64,000 bases of DNA from Porphyromonas gingivalis ATCC 33277 (GCF_000010505.1 NC_010729.1:62001-126000), one strand, 5' to 3'. Counted from the stretch's first letter, positions 52,442-61,463 are shown. A program made the numbers and translations. The notes: generated by a model not told the origin, from the sequence alone.

Positions 52442-52454
52442 ATCGAACTGACGT

Positions 52455-52964
52455 TTTGTTAAACTGCGCCAACAGTTTGTCCATGAGACCCAACTCTGTC
52501 AGTGCCGAACGAAATCGACTGATGGTGCTGTGGTCGGGAGATACCTCTTCCATCTTCAGCCCCAAGAATCGGGAAAAGGTGATTGAATCATTGATGCGCT
52601 CCTCCAAAGCACAATCACTGAGGTTGTACCATGTCTCCAAAAGCAACATCTTGAATAAGAGAATCACGTCATAAGCCGGGGCGCCGATGGCATTTTGTCG
52701 CTTCGTGTATTTCTTGTTGATCAGCGTCCTGATCGGACGCCAATCGATAAGCGTGTCAACCTGATTGAGGAAGTCGTTTTGTGCTTTGCGATAACGCTTT
52801 GAAAGGAGTGCGTCTGCAAATGTTACATGTTCATCGGTATTCTTGGATTGGTATGCCATGGGAGGAATATTATGCTGTTTTTAATACTCAAATATACAAA
52901 ATAACTCCCTATTATACAATGAATTAATAAACAAAATACACACCAATCGCCGTGCAAAGGTCTC
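52455..52964 (-). mobile_element. Truncated IS5-family copy (5' part of transposase)
   Basis: It carries the right inverted repeat (ends 52964) and the first roughly 135 codons of the IS5 transposase (from the ATG at 52859), cut by IS982 at 52454. It is almost identical to the complete copy at 49199-50537. The frame ending at 52428 runs into IS982 sequence. Not functional. Confidence 0.88.
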
Positions 52965-53389
52965 GTCAAGTGATCCGAGGGCTTCTCATATCCTTTGGCA
53001 TACTGTGAGAGGAAAGTGAAAAGCGCACTTCCGTACCAATGTTTGCCGATCTCATAGCCGGCCTTCGTGAAGAGTTCGATCTTGTCTACACTTTTGTTCC
53101 ACTTGTTGGCTGTTGTGTAGGTCAGACCGAAGTCTGTACGCAAACCGTTGTCCCAACTCCATTTATCTTTCAGGTAGTTGGCATCTATGTTCAAATAGAG
53201 GTTACCTGCCACCGTGTTTTCTCCACCGGCAGCCCAGTTGGTCAGAGAAGTCTGAGAGGCATTTAGTCCGGTCACACCTTTTATAGTCCAGTCCTTTTTG
53301 GGAGTGTCAGATGCAGTGTTTGCTTCTTATGCGTTCGCAAGGGTGAACAGCAAGCCACCCATTGCCAGAAAAACAATCAGTCGTTTCAT
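52965..53389 (-). pseudogene. Broken DUF3078-like gene
   Basis: The reading frame starts at 53389 with a signal peptide (RLIVFLAMGGLLFTLANA), meets an in-frame TAA at 53327-53329 right after the cleavage site, and then continues (TIKGVTGLNASQTSLTNWAAGG, KWSWDNGLRTDFGLTYT, GYEIGKHWYGSALFTF) as the N-terminal part of a DUF3078 outer-membrane protein. It is cut by the IS5 end at 52964. Both lesions make it a pseudogene. Confidence 0.82.
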
Positions 53390-53426
53390 CTGTTTTTTTT
53401 CTTCTTTTTTAAAGTGAAAACAAGAA

Positions 53427-53459
53427 AGCCGCACAAGAATCATCGATGCTTGCACGGCT
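53427..53459 (-). terminator. Terminator after the tRNA-Val genes
   Basis: AGCCGCACAAG (53427-53437) pairs with CTTGCACGGCT (53449-53459) with two G-T pairs; on the minus strand it is followed by TTTCTTGTTTT. Confidence 0.7.
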
Positions 53460-53469
53460 TGAAAAAAGG

Positions 53470-53544
53470 TGGGCCCAATAGGATTCGAACCTATGACCCT
53501 CTGCTTGTAAGGCAGATGCTCTAAACCAGCTGAGCTATAGGCCC
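53470..53544 (-). tRNA. tRNA-Val (UAC)
   Basis: Seventy-five nucleotides fold into a full cloverleaf. The acceptor pairs GGGCCTA with TGGGCCC. The anticodon stem TCTGC/GCAGA encloses loop CTTACAA, anticodon UAC (valine). The T arm is ATAGG TTCGAAT CCTAT. CCA is not encoded. It is the downstream member of a tandem pair with the same sequence. Confidence 0.95.
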
Positions 53545-53586
53545 CTTATATCTTTCACGATCATCCTTGCTTCGTTTGCCATAGAG

Positions 53587-53661
53587 TGGGCCCAATAGGA
53601 TTCGAACCTATGACCCTCTGCTTGTAAGGCAGATGCTCTAAACCAGCTGAGCTATAGGCCC
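53587..53661 (-). tRNA. tRNA-Val (UAC), second copy
   Basis: Identical 75-nt cloverleaf to the tRNA at 53470-53544, anticodon UAC, 42 nt upstream of it on the same strand. Both are probably cut from one transcript that ends at 53427. Confidence 0.95.
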
Positions 53662-53763
53662 TCTTGACAATGTCTCTGCAAAGAAAAATCCATTGACTTT
53701 CCGAAAGACAGCGCAAAGATAAAGGATATTTTTTACTGTACAACAAATTTGCTGATTTTACCC

Positions 53764-53963
53764 AGGGCAACCGCATCAAATCTTTAGTAGCTTTTTGAGG
53801 TAGTCCATATTCAATGCGGCTTTGAACAACCTCTTCCGTAAGGATAGTTTGTCTTTATGCCCGGATACAATGGCTAAAGCAAACTTTCTCAAGGTGTTTA
53901 GATTGGTGGCTGAATAATCCTTACGAGCTCGACAAGCATCTTCCCTAAAGGTTACATCCAAAT
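53764..53963 (-). pseudogene. ISAs1-family transposase 3' fragment
   Basis: The minus-strand frame reads HLDVTFREDACRARKD...NLNTLRKFALAIV...KLSLRKRLFKAALNMDYLKKLL and stops at 53776, a typical ISAs1 C-terminus with the catalytic glutamate region. The 5' part is missing: the IS5 inverted repeat begins at 53964. The element end AGGGCAACCGCATCAAATC is also seen in the fragment at 50917. Confidence 0.82.
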
Positions 53964-54051
53964 GAGACCTTTGCACGGCAATTGGTGTGTATTTTGCTTG
54001 TTAATTCATTGTATAATAGGAAGTTATTTTGTATATTTGAGCATTAAAAAC
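53964..54051 (+). mobile_element. IS5 end fragment
   Basis: The right 88 bp of the IS5 element (inverted repeat GAGACCTTTGCA onwards) survives, in the opposite orientation to the copies at 49199 and 52455. It is cut at 54052 by the second MITE. No coding sequence. Confidence 0.88.
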
Positions 54052-54290
54052 ACGTGAGTTCGATATAAAGGAATGGCACAACACATTGGTTATTAGTGTG
54101 TTTTATTTTCCACACAGTGTTTTTCAGACACTTATATTGCTTTCAGATGGCTTTTTATCTACATCTGAAGCCCAATGACTTGGAAGCCGCCCCTTCTTCC
54201 CGATCATTATGCAGCCGGAGAATCACAAAAGAGTATGATTTACAGCTACTTGTTATTTTTATGGTATGTTCGCTTAAATCGAACTGGCGT
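54052..54290 (-). mobile_element. 239-bp MITE (MITE239-type), copy B
   Basis: Exactly 239 bp, near-identical to copy A but inverted, bounded by ACGTGAGTTCGATATAA and GAACTGGCGT. The flanks TAAAAAC and TAAAACA resemble an imperfect target duplication in IS5 DNA. Confidence 0.92.
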
Positions 54291-54293
54291 TAA

Positions 54294-54327
54294 AACAGGA
54301 GCCATAGCATTGCTCCTGGCTCCTGTT
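54294..54327. terminator. Strong hairpin after MITE copy B
   Basis: AACAGGAGCCA (54294-54304) pairs perfectly with TGGCTCCTGTT (54317-54327), loop of 12 nt. From here to 54467 I recognise no gene. Confidence 0.6.
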
Positions 54328-54467
54328 GCGACATTGCATCTCATCCCTTGTGGTGGTCTATTCCTCATCGAGTTGCTCACCGGCAGTGATCGACTATGCT
54401 TCGAACAATCCTATAAAGATAGGAAGATAGCCCAACATACACCTAAAACAGTAGCCTGCAATTTGAC

Positions 54468-54700
54468 CTATAGACCTGCTTTCATCGTTTGTTCCGCAAG
54501 GATTTTGTCTTCCAAACCAAATTTACCAAGCCAATGCTTAATAAGGCCTTGGGCGATGTTGTACTTCTTTTCGATGGCATACTTGCTGCCGGGGCTGCCG
54601 AGGTATTCTTCCACTATGTGAAGACGCTCGGAATCGGTCAAATGTTTCGACATAATTACTGTTTTTTTGACCGCCCCGAGTGTCAACTTTTTTCAGGACA
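54468..54700 (-). pseudogene. IS3-family OrfA fragment
   Basis: From the ATG at 54653 the minus-strand frame reads MSKHLTDSERLHIVEEYL...KYAIEKKYNIAQGLIKHWLGKFG, an N-terminal helix-turn-helix of an IS3-type OrfA, and stops after 61 codons. The terminal sequence TGTCAACTTTTTTCAGGACA (54681-54700) matches IS3-type ends. OrfB and the other end are absent. Confidence 0.7.
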
Positions 54701-54705
54701 CGTCA

Positions 54706-55078
54706 CCCGATTCCTTTTTTCGGCGGTTCGAGTTTGTTGGCATCGGGATGCGAGTATGCGTATGCCGAGTGGTGTGCCGATTGGTAAGGGGGCACAAGTG
54801 TCATTCGCACCGGCATAGCTTCGTCCACTCCTGCTATGCCGGAAATCAAGCCTAATCAAAGGACTATCGTCTTGGACTCTATATCTTTTGACGTTGTTGG
54901 CCAGAGTGTACTTTTGCCTAAGAAACAATGATCTCGACTCTGCACAGGATGAGAGTGCTCGCAATGGCTTCTAAAGTGCTGATTTGCTGCCACTTATGGT
55001 TGGCAAACAGTGTAAAAACTTTCTTTCGATAAAGACCTGCGGAATATGGGTGCAAAAGGTCGGAAAAAACTCTGTGGA
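54706..55078 (+). repeat. Long repeat, copy 2, upstream of nqrA
   Basis: Matches copy 1 at 48765-49198 (157 bp, then after a 14-bp difference another 202 bp). It lacks the duplicated segment found in copy 1. It contains the same TTTG-N18-TACTTTTG (54887-54916) promoter-like pair reading towards nqrA, about 250 bp downstream. Confidence 0.85.
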
Positions 55079-55129
55079 AATTTTTCCTCAAATGCCTCCA
55101 TACTTATAGGTATATATAGGGGAAAAAGC

Positions 55130-55137
55130 TACTTTTG
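55130..55137 (+). promoter_or_regulatory. -7 box of the nqr operon promoter
   Basis: TACTTTTG fits TAnnTTTG, 31 nt before the nqrA ATG. A clear TTTG at -33 is lacking. Confidence 0.5.
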
Positions 55138-55167
55138 CGACACAAATTGGAATAATAATTCTGTGTC

Positions 55168-56523
55168 ATGGCAAAAGTTATAAAAACAAAAAAAGGCCTT
55201 GCACTTAATCTGAAAGGAAAACCGCTGCCCGAGATGCTGGCCGAACCGGCCCAAAGTCCTACTTACGCGGTCGTGCCCGACGATTTTGAAGGTGTTATCC
55301 CCAAGGTGACGGCTCGTCCGGGGGATAAGGTGCGTGCCGGCTCAGCACTGATGCACCACAAGGCATATCCGGAGATGAAGTTTACAAGTCCGGTTAGCGG
55401 CGAAGTGATCGCGGTGAATCGCGGTGCCAAGCGCAAGGTGTTGAGCATCGAGGTGAAACCGGACGGACTGAACGAATACGAGTCGTTCCCTGTCGGGGAT
55501 CCGTCTGCCCTCTCTGCCGAACAGATCAAGGAGCTTTTACTGTCGAGCGGTATGTGGGGTTTTATTAAGCAACGTCCTTACGACATAGTGGCTACACCGG
55601 ATATAGCTCCACGAGACATTTATATTACTGCCAACTTTACTGCACCATTGGCTCCGGACTTCGATTTCATCGTTCGAGGAGAAGAACGCGCCCTGCAGAC
55701 TGCCATCGATGCCTTGGCCAAGCTTACGGCCGGCAAGGTCTATGTGGGCCTGAAGTCCGGCTCTGCCCTGAACTTGCATAATGCGGAGATCGTACAAATG
55801 CAAGGGCCTCATCCGGCCGGTAACGTGGGCGTGCTGATCAATCATACGAAGCCGATCAATCGGGGCGAAACGGTGTGGACGCTCAAGGCTACCGACCTGA
55901 TCGTGATCGGACGTTTCCTGCTTACGGGCAAAGCCGATTTTACCAGAATGATTGCCATGACCGGTTCAGACGCTGCAGCTCACGGATACGTTCGCATTAT
56001 GCCGGGTTGCAATGTCTTTGCTTCCTTCCCCGGCCGACTGACAATAAAGGAATCTCACGAGCGTGTGATCGATGGTAATGTGCTGACCGGTAAGAAGCTC
56101 TGCGAGAAGGAGCCTTTCCTGTCAGCCCGGTGTGACCAGATCACGGTGATCCCCGAAGGCGACGATGTGGACGAACTCTTCGGGTGGGCTGCACCCCGTC
56201 TCGATCAGTACAGCATGAGCAGAGCTTATTTCTCTTGGTTGCAGGGGAAAAACAAAGAGTACGTACTCGATGCCCGGATCAAGGGTGGCGAACGTGCTAT
56301 GATCATGAGCAACGAGTATGACCGCGTTTTCCCGATGGACATCTATCCGGAGTATTTGCTCAAGGCTATTATAGCATTCGACATCGACAAGATGGAGGAC
56401 TTAGGCATATATGAAGTGGCTCCGGAGGACTTTGCCACTTGCGAATTTGTGGATACATCCAAGATCGAGCTGCAGCGTATCGTTCGCGAGGGCTTGGATA
56501 TGCTCTATAAGGAAATGAATTGA
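55168..56523 (+). CDS. nqrA: Na+-translocating NADH:quinone reductase subunit A
   Basis: NqrA has 451 residues. The N-terminus IKTKKGLALNLKGKPLPE and VPKVTARPGDKVRAGS-type sequence is the biotinyl-like/NqrA fold. LKSGSALNLHNAEIVQMQGPHPAGNVGVLINH is the conserved core. It is a peripheral quinone-binding subunit of the sodium-pumping complex at the cytoplasmic face. First gene of the nqrABCDEF operon, followed by nqrB after 30 nt. Confidence 0.95.
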   Translation: MAKVIKTKKGLALNLKGKPLPEMLAEPAQSPTYAVVPDDFEGVIPKVTARPGDKVRAGSALMHHKAYPEMKFTSPVSGEVIAVNRGAKRKVLSIEVKPDGLNEYESFPVGDPSALSAEQIKELLLSSGMWGFIKQRPYDIVATPDIAPRDIYITANFTAPLAPDFDFIVRGEERALQTAIDALAKLTAGKVYVGLKSGSALNLHNAEIVQMQGPHPAGNVGVLINHTKPINRGETVWTLKATDLIVIGRFLLTGKADFTRMIAMTGSDAAAHGYVRIMPGCNVFASFPGRLTIKESHERVIDGNVLTGKKLCEKEPFLSARCDQITVIPEGDDVDELFGWAAPRLDQYSMSRAYFSWLQGKNKEYVLDARIKGGERAMIMSNEYDRVFPMDIYPEYLLKAIIAFDIDKMEDLGIYEVAPEDFATCEFVDTSKIELQRIVREGLDMLYKEMN

Positions 56524-56553
56524 CGAATCCCTCACACTCTAAAGCATAAGACA

Positions 56554-57753
56554 TTGAAAGCGTTAAGGAATCAACTCAACAAACTGAAGCCTCATTTTGA
56601 AGAAGGCGGCAAGCTCCATGGCCTGCACTCTGTCTTCGACGGCTTCGAGACCTTTCTCTTTGTGCCGAACAGGACATCGCAGCATGGCGTACATGTGCAC
56701 GATGCCATTGATAGCAAGCGCACGATGATCGTCGTGTGTATGGCTCTTTTGCCGGCCTTGCTCTTCGGTATGTATAATGTGGGGGTACAACATTATATGG
56801 CCATCGATGCTCCCGTAGTATTTTGGCCGGCTTTTCTCTTCGGACTTCTCGCCGTACTGCCCAAACTTATTGTCTCCTATGCCGTCGGTTTGGGGATAGA
56901 GTTTGCCGTAGCTCAGTACCGGAAGGAAGAAATTCAGGAAGGCTTCCTCGTATCGGGTCTGCTTATCCCGATGATCGTGCCGGTAGATACTCCGCTGTGG
57001 ATGATCGCCGTGGCGACGGCTTTTGCCGTGGTTTTTGCCAAGGAGGTGTTCGGCGGTACGGGACGCAATATATTCAACGTGGCTCTCGTGACGCGTGCCT
57101 TCCTCTTTTTCGCCTATCCGGCGGCTATGAGCGGCGATCAGGTTTTTGTCCGCACGGCTGATACCTTCGGCCTCGGCGCAGGTACGGTAGCGGACGGCTT
57201 CTCCGGAGCTACACCTTTGGGGCAGATAGCCACGGCCGGTGCCAAGATGCCTGAAATACATAATGTGGCAGGCGACCCCTCTTCCCTGATGGATGCTTTC
57301 CTCGGCTTTATACCCGGCTCCATCGGTGAAACCTCTACTCTGGCTATCCTGATCGGAGCTGTCCTGCTGATTTGGACGGGGATCGCGAGCTGGAAGATCA
57401 TGTTGAGCGGTTTGGTAGGAGCCTCAGCAATGGCTCTCGTATTCAATGCCATCGGCACGACGGCGGCGATGCAGATCACTCCGCTGATGCACATTGTCTA
57501 TGGAGGCTTTGCTTTTGGCTTGGTATTTATGGCCACCGACCCTGTTACTTCTGCCCGTACAGAAAAGGGGAAATGGATCTTCGGTTTCTTCGTCGGTCTG
57601 ATGGCTGTATTCATCCGAGTGCTCAATCCGGGTTACCCTGAAGGGATGATGCTTGCGGTCCTGCTCATGAACGTATTTGCTCCGCTGATCGACTATTTCG
57701 TGGTGGATAGCAACATTAAAGCGCGCAAAGCACGTATGCTTAAGAAATCCTAA
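56554..57753 (+). CDS. nqrB: Na+-translocating NADH:quinone reductase subunit B
   Basis: NqrB has 399 residues and about ten membrane helices. SGATPLG (about residue 219) contains the threonine that carries covalent FMN. The N-terminal MKALRNQLNKLKPHF is typical of NqrB and starts at a TTG codon; no ATG is available close to the family start. It is the sodium-channel-forming subunit and sits 30 nt after nqrA. Confidence 0.95.
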   Translation: MKALRNQLNKLKPHFEEGGKLHGLHSVFDGFETFLFVPNRTSQHGVHVHDAIDSKRTMIVVCMALLPALLFGMYNVGVQHYMAIDAPVVFWPAFLFGLLAVLPKLIVSYAVGLGIEFAVAQYRKEEIQEGFLVSGLLIPMIVPVDTPLWMIAVATAFAVVFAKEVFGGTGRNIFNVALVTRAFLFFAYPAAMSGDQVFVRTADTFGLGAGTVADGFSGATPLGQIATAGAKMPEIHNVAGDPSSLMDAFLGFIPGSIGETSTLAILIGAVLLIWTGIASWKIMLSGLVGASAMALVFNAIGTTAAMQITPLMHIVYGGFAFGLVFMATDPVTSARTEKGKWIFGFFVGLMAVFIRVLNPGYPEGMMLAVLLMNVFAPLIDYFVVDSNIKARKARMLKKS

Positions 57754-57776
57754 CCGCTAAATATTTCGATAAAGAC

Positions 57777-58511
57777 ATGAATAGAGATAAAAACTCATAC
57801 ACCATTCTCTATGCCTCGGTGATGGTTATTGTCGTGGCGGTTTTGCTGGCTTACGTCTCTCAGTCATTGGGCGACAGGCAGCGTGACAACGAGAAGATAG
57901 ACAAGATGCAGCAGATCCTCCGCTCTGTGAATGCCGGAATAGAAGATAAGGGCAAAGTAATAGCTCGGTACACGGACGTGATCAAGCAAGAACTGCTCAT
58001 CAATCAGGATGGTACGGTAGCCAAGACCTTCGAGGGCGAGCAGTTGGCACAAAATGAAGCATTCACGCTCAATACGCGCAATGCTTTCAAATCGGCCGCT
58101 AATGATCCAAGCATTTCGCTCCCTCTCTATATCGCAGAGATAGAGGGTCAGAAGAAATACATTGTCCCGATGAACGGTGCCGGTCTTTGGGGACCGATCT
58201 GGGGATACATTGCGCTGAACGAAGACTGCAATACGATATTCGGTGCAGATTTCAGTCACGAAGGCGAAACGCCGGGATTGGGAGCCGAAATCACTCGCTC
58301 GGAGTTTTCCGGTCAGTTTATCGGCAAAGAAATCTTCAAAGAGGGCGAATTCCGATCTGTTGCCGTAGTCAAGAAAGGCCAGAAGGCCGAAGGAAAGGAC
58401 TATGTGGATGGCATTTCGGGCGGTACGCTGACGAGCGATGGAGTGAATGAGATGCTCATATCCTCTCTCCGTCCTTACGCTCTATACTTAATGAACAACG
58501 TAAAAAAATAA
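57777..58511 (+). CDS. nqrC: Na+-translocating NADH:quinone reductase subunit C
   Basis: NqrC has 244 residues: one N-terminal membrane helix (ILYASVMVIVVAVLLAYV) and a periplasmic FMN domain with GISGGTLTSDG near residue 214, whose threonine carries covalent FMN. GAGLWGPIWGYIAL is the usual core. It takes electrons within the NQR complex. nqrD begins 5 nt after its stop. Confidence 0.95.
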   Translation: MNRDKNSYTILYASVMVIVVAVLLAYVSQSLGDRQRDNEKIDKMQQILRSVNAGIEDKGKVIARYTDVIKQELLINQDGTVAKTFEGEQLAQNEAFTLNTRNAFKSAANDPSISLPLYIAEIEGQKKYIVPMNGAGLWGPIWGYIALNEDCNTIFGADFSHEGETPGLGAEITRSEFSGQFIGKEIFKEGEFRSVAVVKKGQKAEGKDYVDGISGGTLTSDGVNEMLISSLRPYALYLMNNVKK

Positions 58512-58516
58512 GGGCT

Positions 58517-59146
58517 ATGTCACTTTGGAATAAAAAGAATAAGGAAATTCTTCTCGGGCCGCTAAGCAGCAACAATCCCGTTATCGTGCAGATGCTTGGT
58601 ATCTGCTCTGCTCTGGCCGTAACAGCCAAGCTGCAACCGGCTATTGTCATGGCCCTGTCGGTTACTGCGGTAATAGCTTTTGCCAACGTTATTATCTCTC
58701 TCCTGCGCAATACGATCCCCGGACGCATCCGAATTATCGTTCAGCTCGTCGTGGTCGCAGCTCTGGTGACTATCGTGAGTCAGGTACTGAAAGCCTTCGC
58801 TTACGATGTGAACAAGCAGTTGTCCGTTTTCGTCGGCCTGATCATTACCAACTGTATTTTGATGGGACGTTTGGAGGCTTTTGCCTTGGCCAATCGTCCT
58901 TGGGAGTCATTCCTCGATGGTATCGGAAACGGTCTGGGATATGGATGGGTTTTGGTTATTATCGCTTTCTTCCGCGAATTGCTCGGTTCCGGTACATTGC
59001 TGGATATAAAAGTCATTTCCAAGAGCTTCTACGAATCGGGTTATGTCAATAACGGTCTGATGATCTTGCCACCGATGGCTCTGATCACCGTGGCAGTTGT
59101 CATCTGGGTACATCGTGCCCGTAACAAGGATTTGCAAGAGAACTAA
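58517..59146 (+). CDS. nqrD: Na+-translocating NADH:quinone reductase subunit D
   Basis: NqrD has 209 residues with six membrane helices. GPLSSNNPVIVQMLGICSAL and FVGLIITNCILMGRLEAFAL are family motifs, including the cysteine of the ITNCI loop. The GNGLGYGWVLVIIAFFREL helix is also typical. It pairs with NqrE to form the inverted-repeat membrane core carrying an iron centre. Confidence 0.95.
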   Translation: MSLWNKKNKEILLGPLSSNNPVIVQMLGICSALAVTAKLQPAIVMALSVTAVIAFANVIISLLRNTIPGRIRIIVQLVVVAALVTIVSQVLKAFAYDVNKQLSVFVGLIITNCILMGRLEAFALANRPWESFLDGIGNGLGYGWVLVIIAFFRELLGSGTLLDIKVISKSFYESGYVNNGLMILPPMALITVAVVIWVHRARNKDLQEN

Positions 59147-59185
59147 GTAGGACACGCCTGACAATCAATTAAGACAGTATCAATT

Positions 59186-59800
59186 ATGGATTACATAAGT
59201 ATGTTTGTCCGCTCGATATTCGTGGACAATATGGTTTTTGCCTACTACTTGGGAATGTGTTCTTTCTTGGCCGTTTCCAAGAATGTGAAGACCTCTATCG
59301 GGCTCGGAGCTGCCGTGACTTTCATCTTGGTCTGCACCTTGCCCATCAACTATCTGTTACAGAACTATATTTTCAAGGCCGGTGCTCTTTCTTGGCTCGG
59401 ATCCCAATATGCCGAAGTGGATCTGAGCTTCCTCTCACTGATCATCTTTATCGCGGTGATTGCATCCTTTACGCAGCTCGTGGAAATGGTGGTGGAGAGA
59501 TTCAGTCCCTCCCTCTATGCTTCGCTGGGTATCTTCCTTCCCTTGATCGCGGTGAACTGCGCTATCCTCGGAGGATCGCTTTTCATGCAGCAGCGTGAGT
59601 TTATCAATGTCGGGATGGCTACCGTCTATGGATTCGGCTCCGGTATCGGCTGGATGCTGGCTATCGTAGGGATGGCTGCCATACGCGAGAAGCTGGCATA
59701 TTCCAACGTCCCCAAACCGTTGAGAGGGTTGGGTATCACTTTTATTATCACCGGTCTCATGGGTATTGCTTTCCTGAGCTTCTCCGGCGTGAAACTCTAA
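59186..59800 (+). CDS. nqrE: Na+-translocating NADH:quinone reductase subunit E
   Basis: NqrE has 204 residues with six membrane helices. [20 protein letters not shown] and [21 protein letters not shown] carry the conserved cysteines that face those of NqrD. It is homologous to NqrD in inverted topology. The gap from nqrD is 39 nt. Confidence 0.95.
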   Translation: MDYISMFVRSIFVDNMVFAYYLGMCSFLAVSKNVKTSIGLGAAVTFILVCTLPINYLLQNYIFKAGALSWLGSQYAEVDLSFLSLIIFIAVIASFTQLVEMVVERFSPSLYASLGIFLPLIAVNCAILGGSLFMQQREFINVGMATVYGFGSGIGWMLAIVGMAAIREKLAYSNVPKPLRGLGITFIITGLMGIAFLSFSGVKL

Positions 59801-59818
59801 AAAGAACGAAGTAGAAAT

Positions 59819-61057
59819 ATGAGTACAGTAATTATTGCCAGTGCAGTCGTATTCCTGCTGCTCACGCTGATTTTGGTTGTCGCTCTGCTTTATGCCAAGA
59901 GCAAATTGGTGCCTTCCGGCAATGTGACGATCACCGTGAACGACGAACGCAAGATGGAAGTCCCTCTTGGCGGTACCTTGTTGAATACGCTTCAAAATCA
60001 GGGAGTATTCCTTTCTTCGGCTTGCGGCGGTGGCGGAAGCTGCGGTCAGTGTCGTTGCCGTGTAGTGGAAGGAGGTGGCGAAATCCTTCCGACGGAAAAG
60101 GGATTTTTCTCTCGCAAAGAACAAAAGGATCATTGGCGACTTTCATGTCAGACGAAAGTAAAGGAAGATCTTAGCATCGTTATTCCCGAAGAGGTATTCG
60201 GTGTGAAAGAATGGGAGTGTGAAGTTCTCTCCAATAAGAATGTCTCCACTTTCATCAAAGAATTTGTGGTGAAGCTGCCCGAAGGCGAGACTATGAACTT
60301 CAAGAGCGGTAGCTATGCCCAGATCAAGATACCGAAATACAACATCCGCTATGCCGACTACGATATTCAGGATCGCTTCCGTGGCGACTGGGACAAGATG
60401 GATGCGTGGTCATTGACCTGTAAGAACGAAGAAGAGACCGTTCGTGCCTATTCAATGGCCAACTATCCGGCTGAAGGCAACATCATTACGCTCAACGTTC
60501 GTATCGCGACTCCTCCATTCGACAGAGCTGCCAATAAGTGGAAGGCCGGTGTCAAGCCCGGTATTTCCTCCTCATATATTTTCTCGCTAAAACCCGGAGA
60601 TAAGGTGATGATGAGTGGCCCGTATGGGGACTTCCATATTCAGGACACGGATGCCGAGATGCTTTACATTGGTGGTGGTGCCGGTATGGCTCCTCTACGT
60701 GCACAGATTCTGCATCTCTTCCGTACACTGAAGACCGGTCGTAAGGTCTCCTATTGGTATGGTGCCCGCTCCAAAAACGAGATTTTCTATGAAGAAGACT
60801 TCCGCGAGATAGAGAGAGAATTTCCGAACTTCAAGTTCCATATCGCTCTTTCCGATCCTCAACCGGAAGATAACTGGACAGGCTATGTGGGCTTTATCCA
60901 CCAAGTGATCTATGACAACTATCTGAAGGATCACGATGCTCCGGAAGATATAGAATACTATATGTGCGGCCCGGGTCCTATGGCCAATGCAGTGAAAGGT
61001 ATGCTGGAGAACCTTGGTGTACCGCGCAATATGCTCTTTTTCGATGATTTCGGATAA
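59819..61057 (+). CDS. nqrF: Na+-translocating NADH:quinone reductase subunit F
   Basis: NqrF has 412 residues. An N-terminal membrane helix is followed by a 2Fe-2S ferredoxin domain with C69, C75 and C78 ([11 protein letters not shown]) and a fourth cysteine near 110. The FAD-binding domain has RAYSMANYP, and the NADH-binding domain has [15 protein letters not shown] and YYMCGPGPM. It is the NADH entry point of the complex. Last gene of the operon; a terminator follows. Confidence 0.96.
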   Translation: MSTVIIASAVVFLLLTLILVVALLYAKSKLVPSGNVTITVNDERKMEVPLGGTLLNTLQNQGVFLSSACGGGGSCGQCRCRVVEGGGEILPTEKGFFSRKEQKDHWRLSCQTKVKEDLSIVIPEEVFGVKEWECEVLSNKNVSTFIKEFVVKLPEGETMNFKSGSYAQIKIPKYNIRYADYDIQDRFRGDWDKMDAWSLTCKNEEETVRAYSMANYPAEGNIITLNVRIATPPFDRAANKWKAGVKPGISSSYIFSLKPGDKVMMSGPYGDFHIQDTDAEMLYIGGGAGMAPLRAQILHLFRTLKTGRKVSYWYGARSKNEIFYEEDFREIEREFPNFKFHIALSDPQPEDNWTGYVGFIHQVIYDNYLKDHDAPEDIEYYMCGPGPMANAVKGMLENLGVPRNMLFFDDFG

Positions 61058-61090
61058 GTTTTTCCGGCACATTCGATTTATCATTCACTG

Positions 61091-61130
61091 GAGAGGTTGC
61101 TTCCGTTGGGATAGCAGCCTCTCTCTTTTT
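61091..61130 (+). terminator. Terminator of the nqr operon
   Basis: GAGAGGTTGCT (61091-61101) and AGCAGCCTCTC (61113-61123) pair with one wobble, then TCTTTTT. It lies 33 nt after the nqrF stop. Confidence 0.88.
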
Positions 61131-61226
61131 CTCCGAAGAGTTGTGACGGTAATGTGAGTCCGATGTAAACGATGTGGTGTCGACTCTCATAAGATCCGCC
61201 TTATCGATCAAACTCTTGTTGGGATA

Positions 61227-61288
61227 TTGACTATAACCGAATTAGGAAAAGAATTATTCATTGGTGTTTTCTTGCGTCGAACTGACGT
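61227..61288 (-). mobile_element. Relic of an IS982-family left end
   Basis: TCGAACTGACGT (61277-61288) is identical to the IS982 terminal repeat, and the adjoining roughly 50 bp (61227-61276) align with the inner left end of the element at 51139 (for example CATTGG..TTTTCTT.CG). No transposase remains. Confidence 0.7.
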
Positions 61289-61345
61289 TGAAGGGTATCC
61301 TTTGTCCTTCGTTTTTCGTGCAAGGGACATGTATAAAAACGAGAA

Positions 61346-61379
61346 AGGCTGTCCGGACATTATGCCTATCGGACAGCCT
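61346..61379. terminator. Terminator beside the initiator tRNA
   Basis: AGGCTGTCCG (61346-61355) pairs perfectly with CGGACAGCCT (61370-61379). It is downstream of the minus-strand tRNA, followed there by TTTCTCGTTTTT. Confidence 0.85.
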
Positions 61380-61391
61380 CTTTCGCTGTAG

Positions 61392-61463
<72 letters not shown>

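Larger units (their letters stand above)
51139..52454 (+). mobile_element. IS982-family element (IS195-like) interrupted by a 239-bp MITE
   Basis: Terminal inverted repeats ACGTCAGTTCGA (51139-51150) and its complement (52443-52454) match perfectly over 12 bp. Removing the MITE and one 7-bp target copy leaves 1,070 bp, close to IS195. It sits directly next to the truncated IS5 copy at 52455, into which it inserted. Confidence 0.88.

Noticed and set aside
54175-54621. Plus-strand open frame of 148 codons
   Set aside because: It begins inside the MITE and runs antisense through the IS3 fragment; it is a by-product of insertions.
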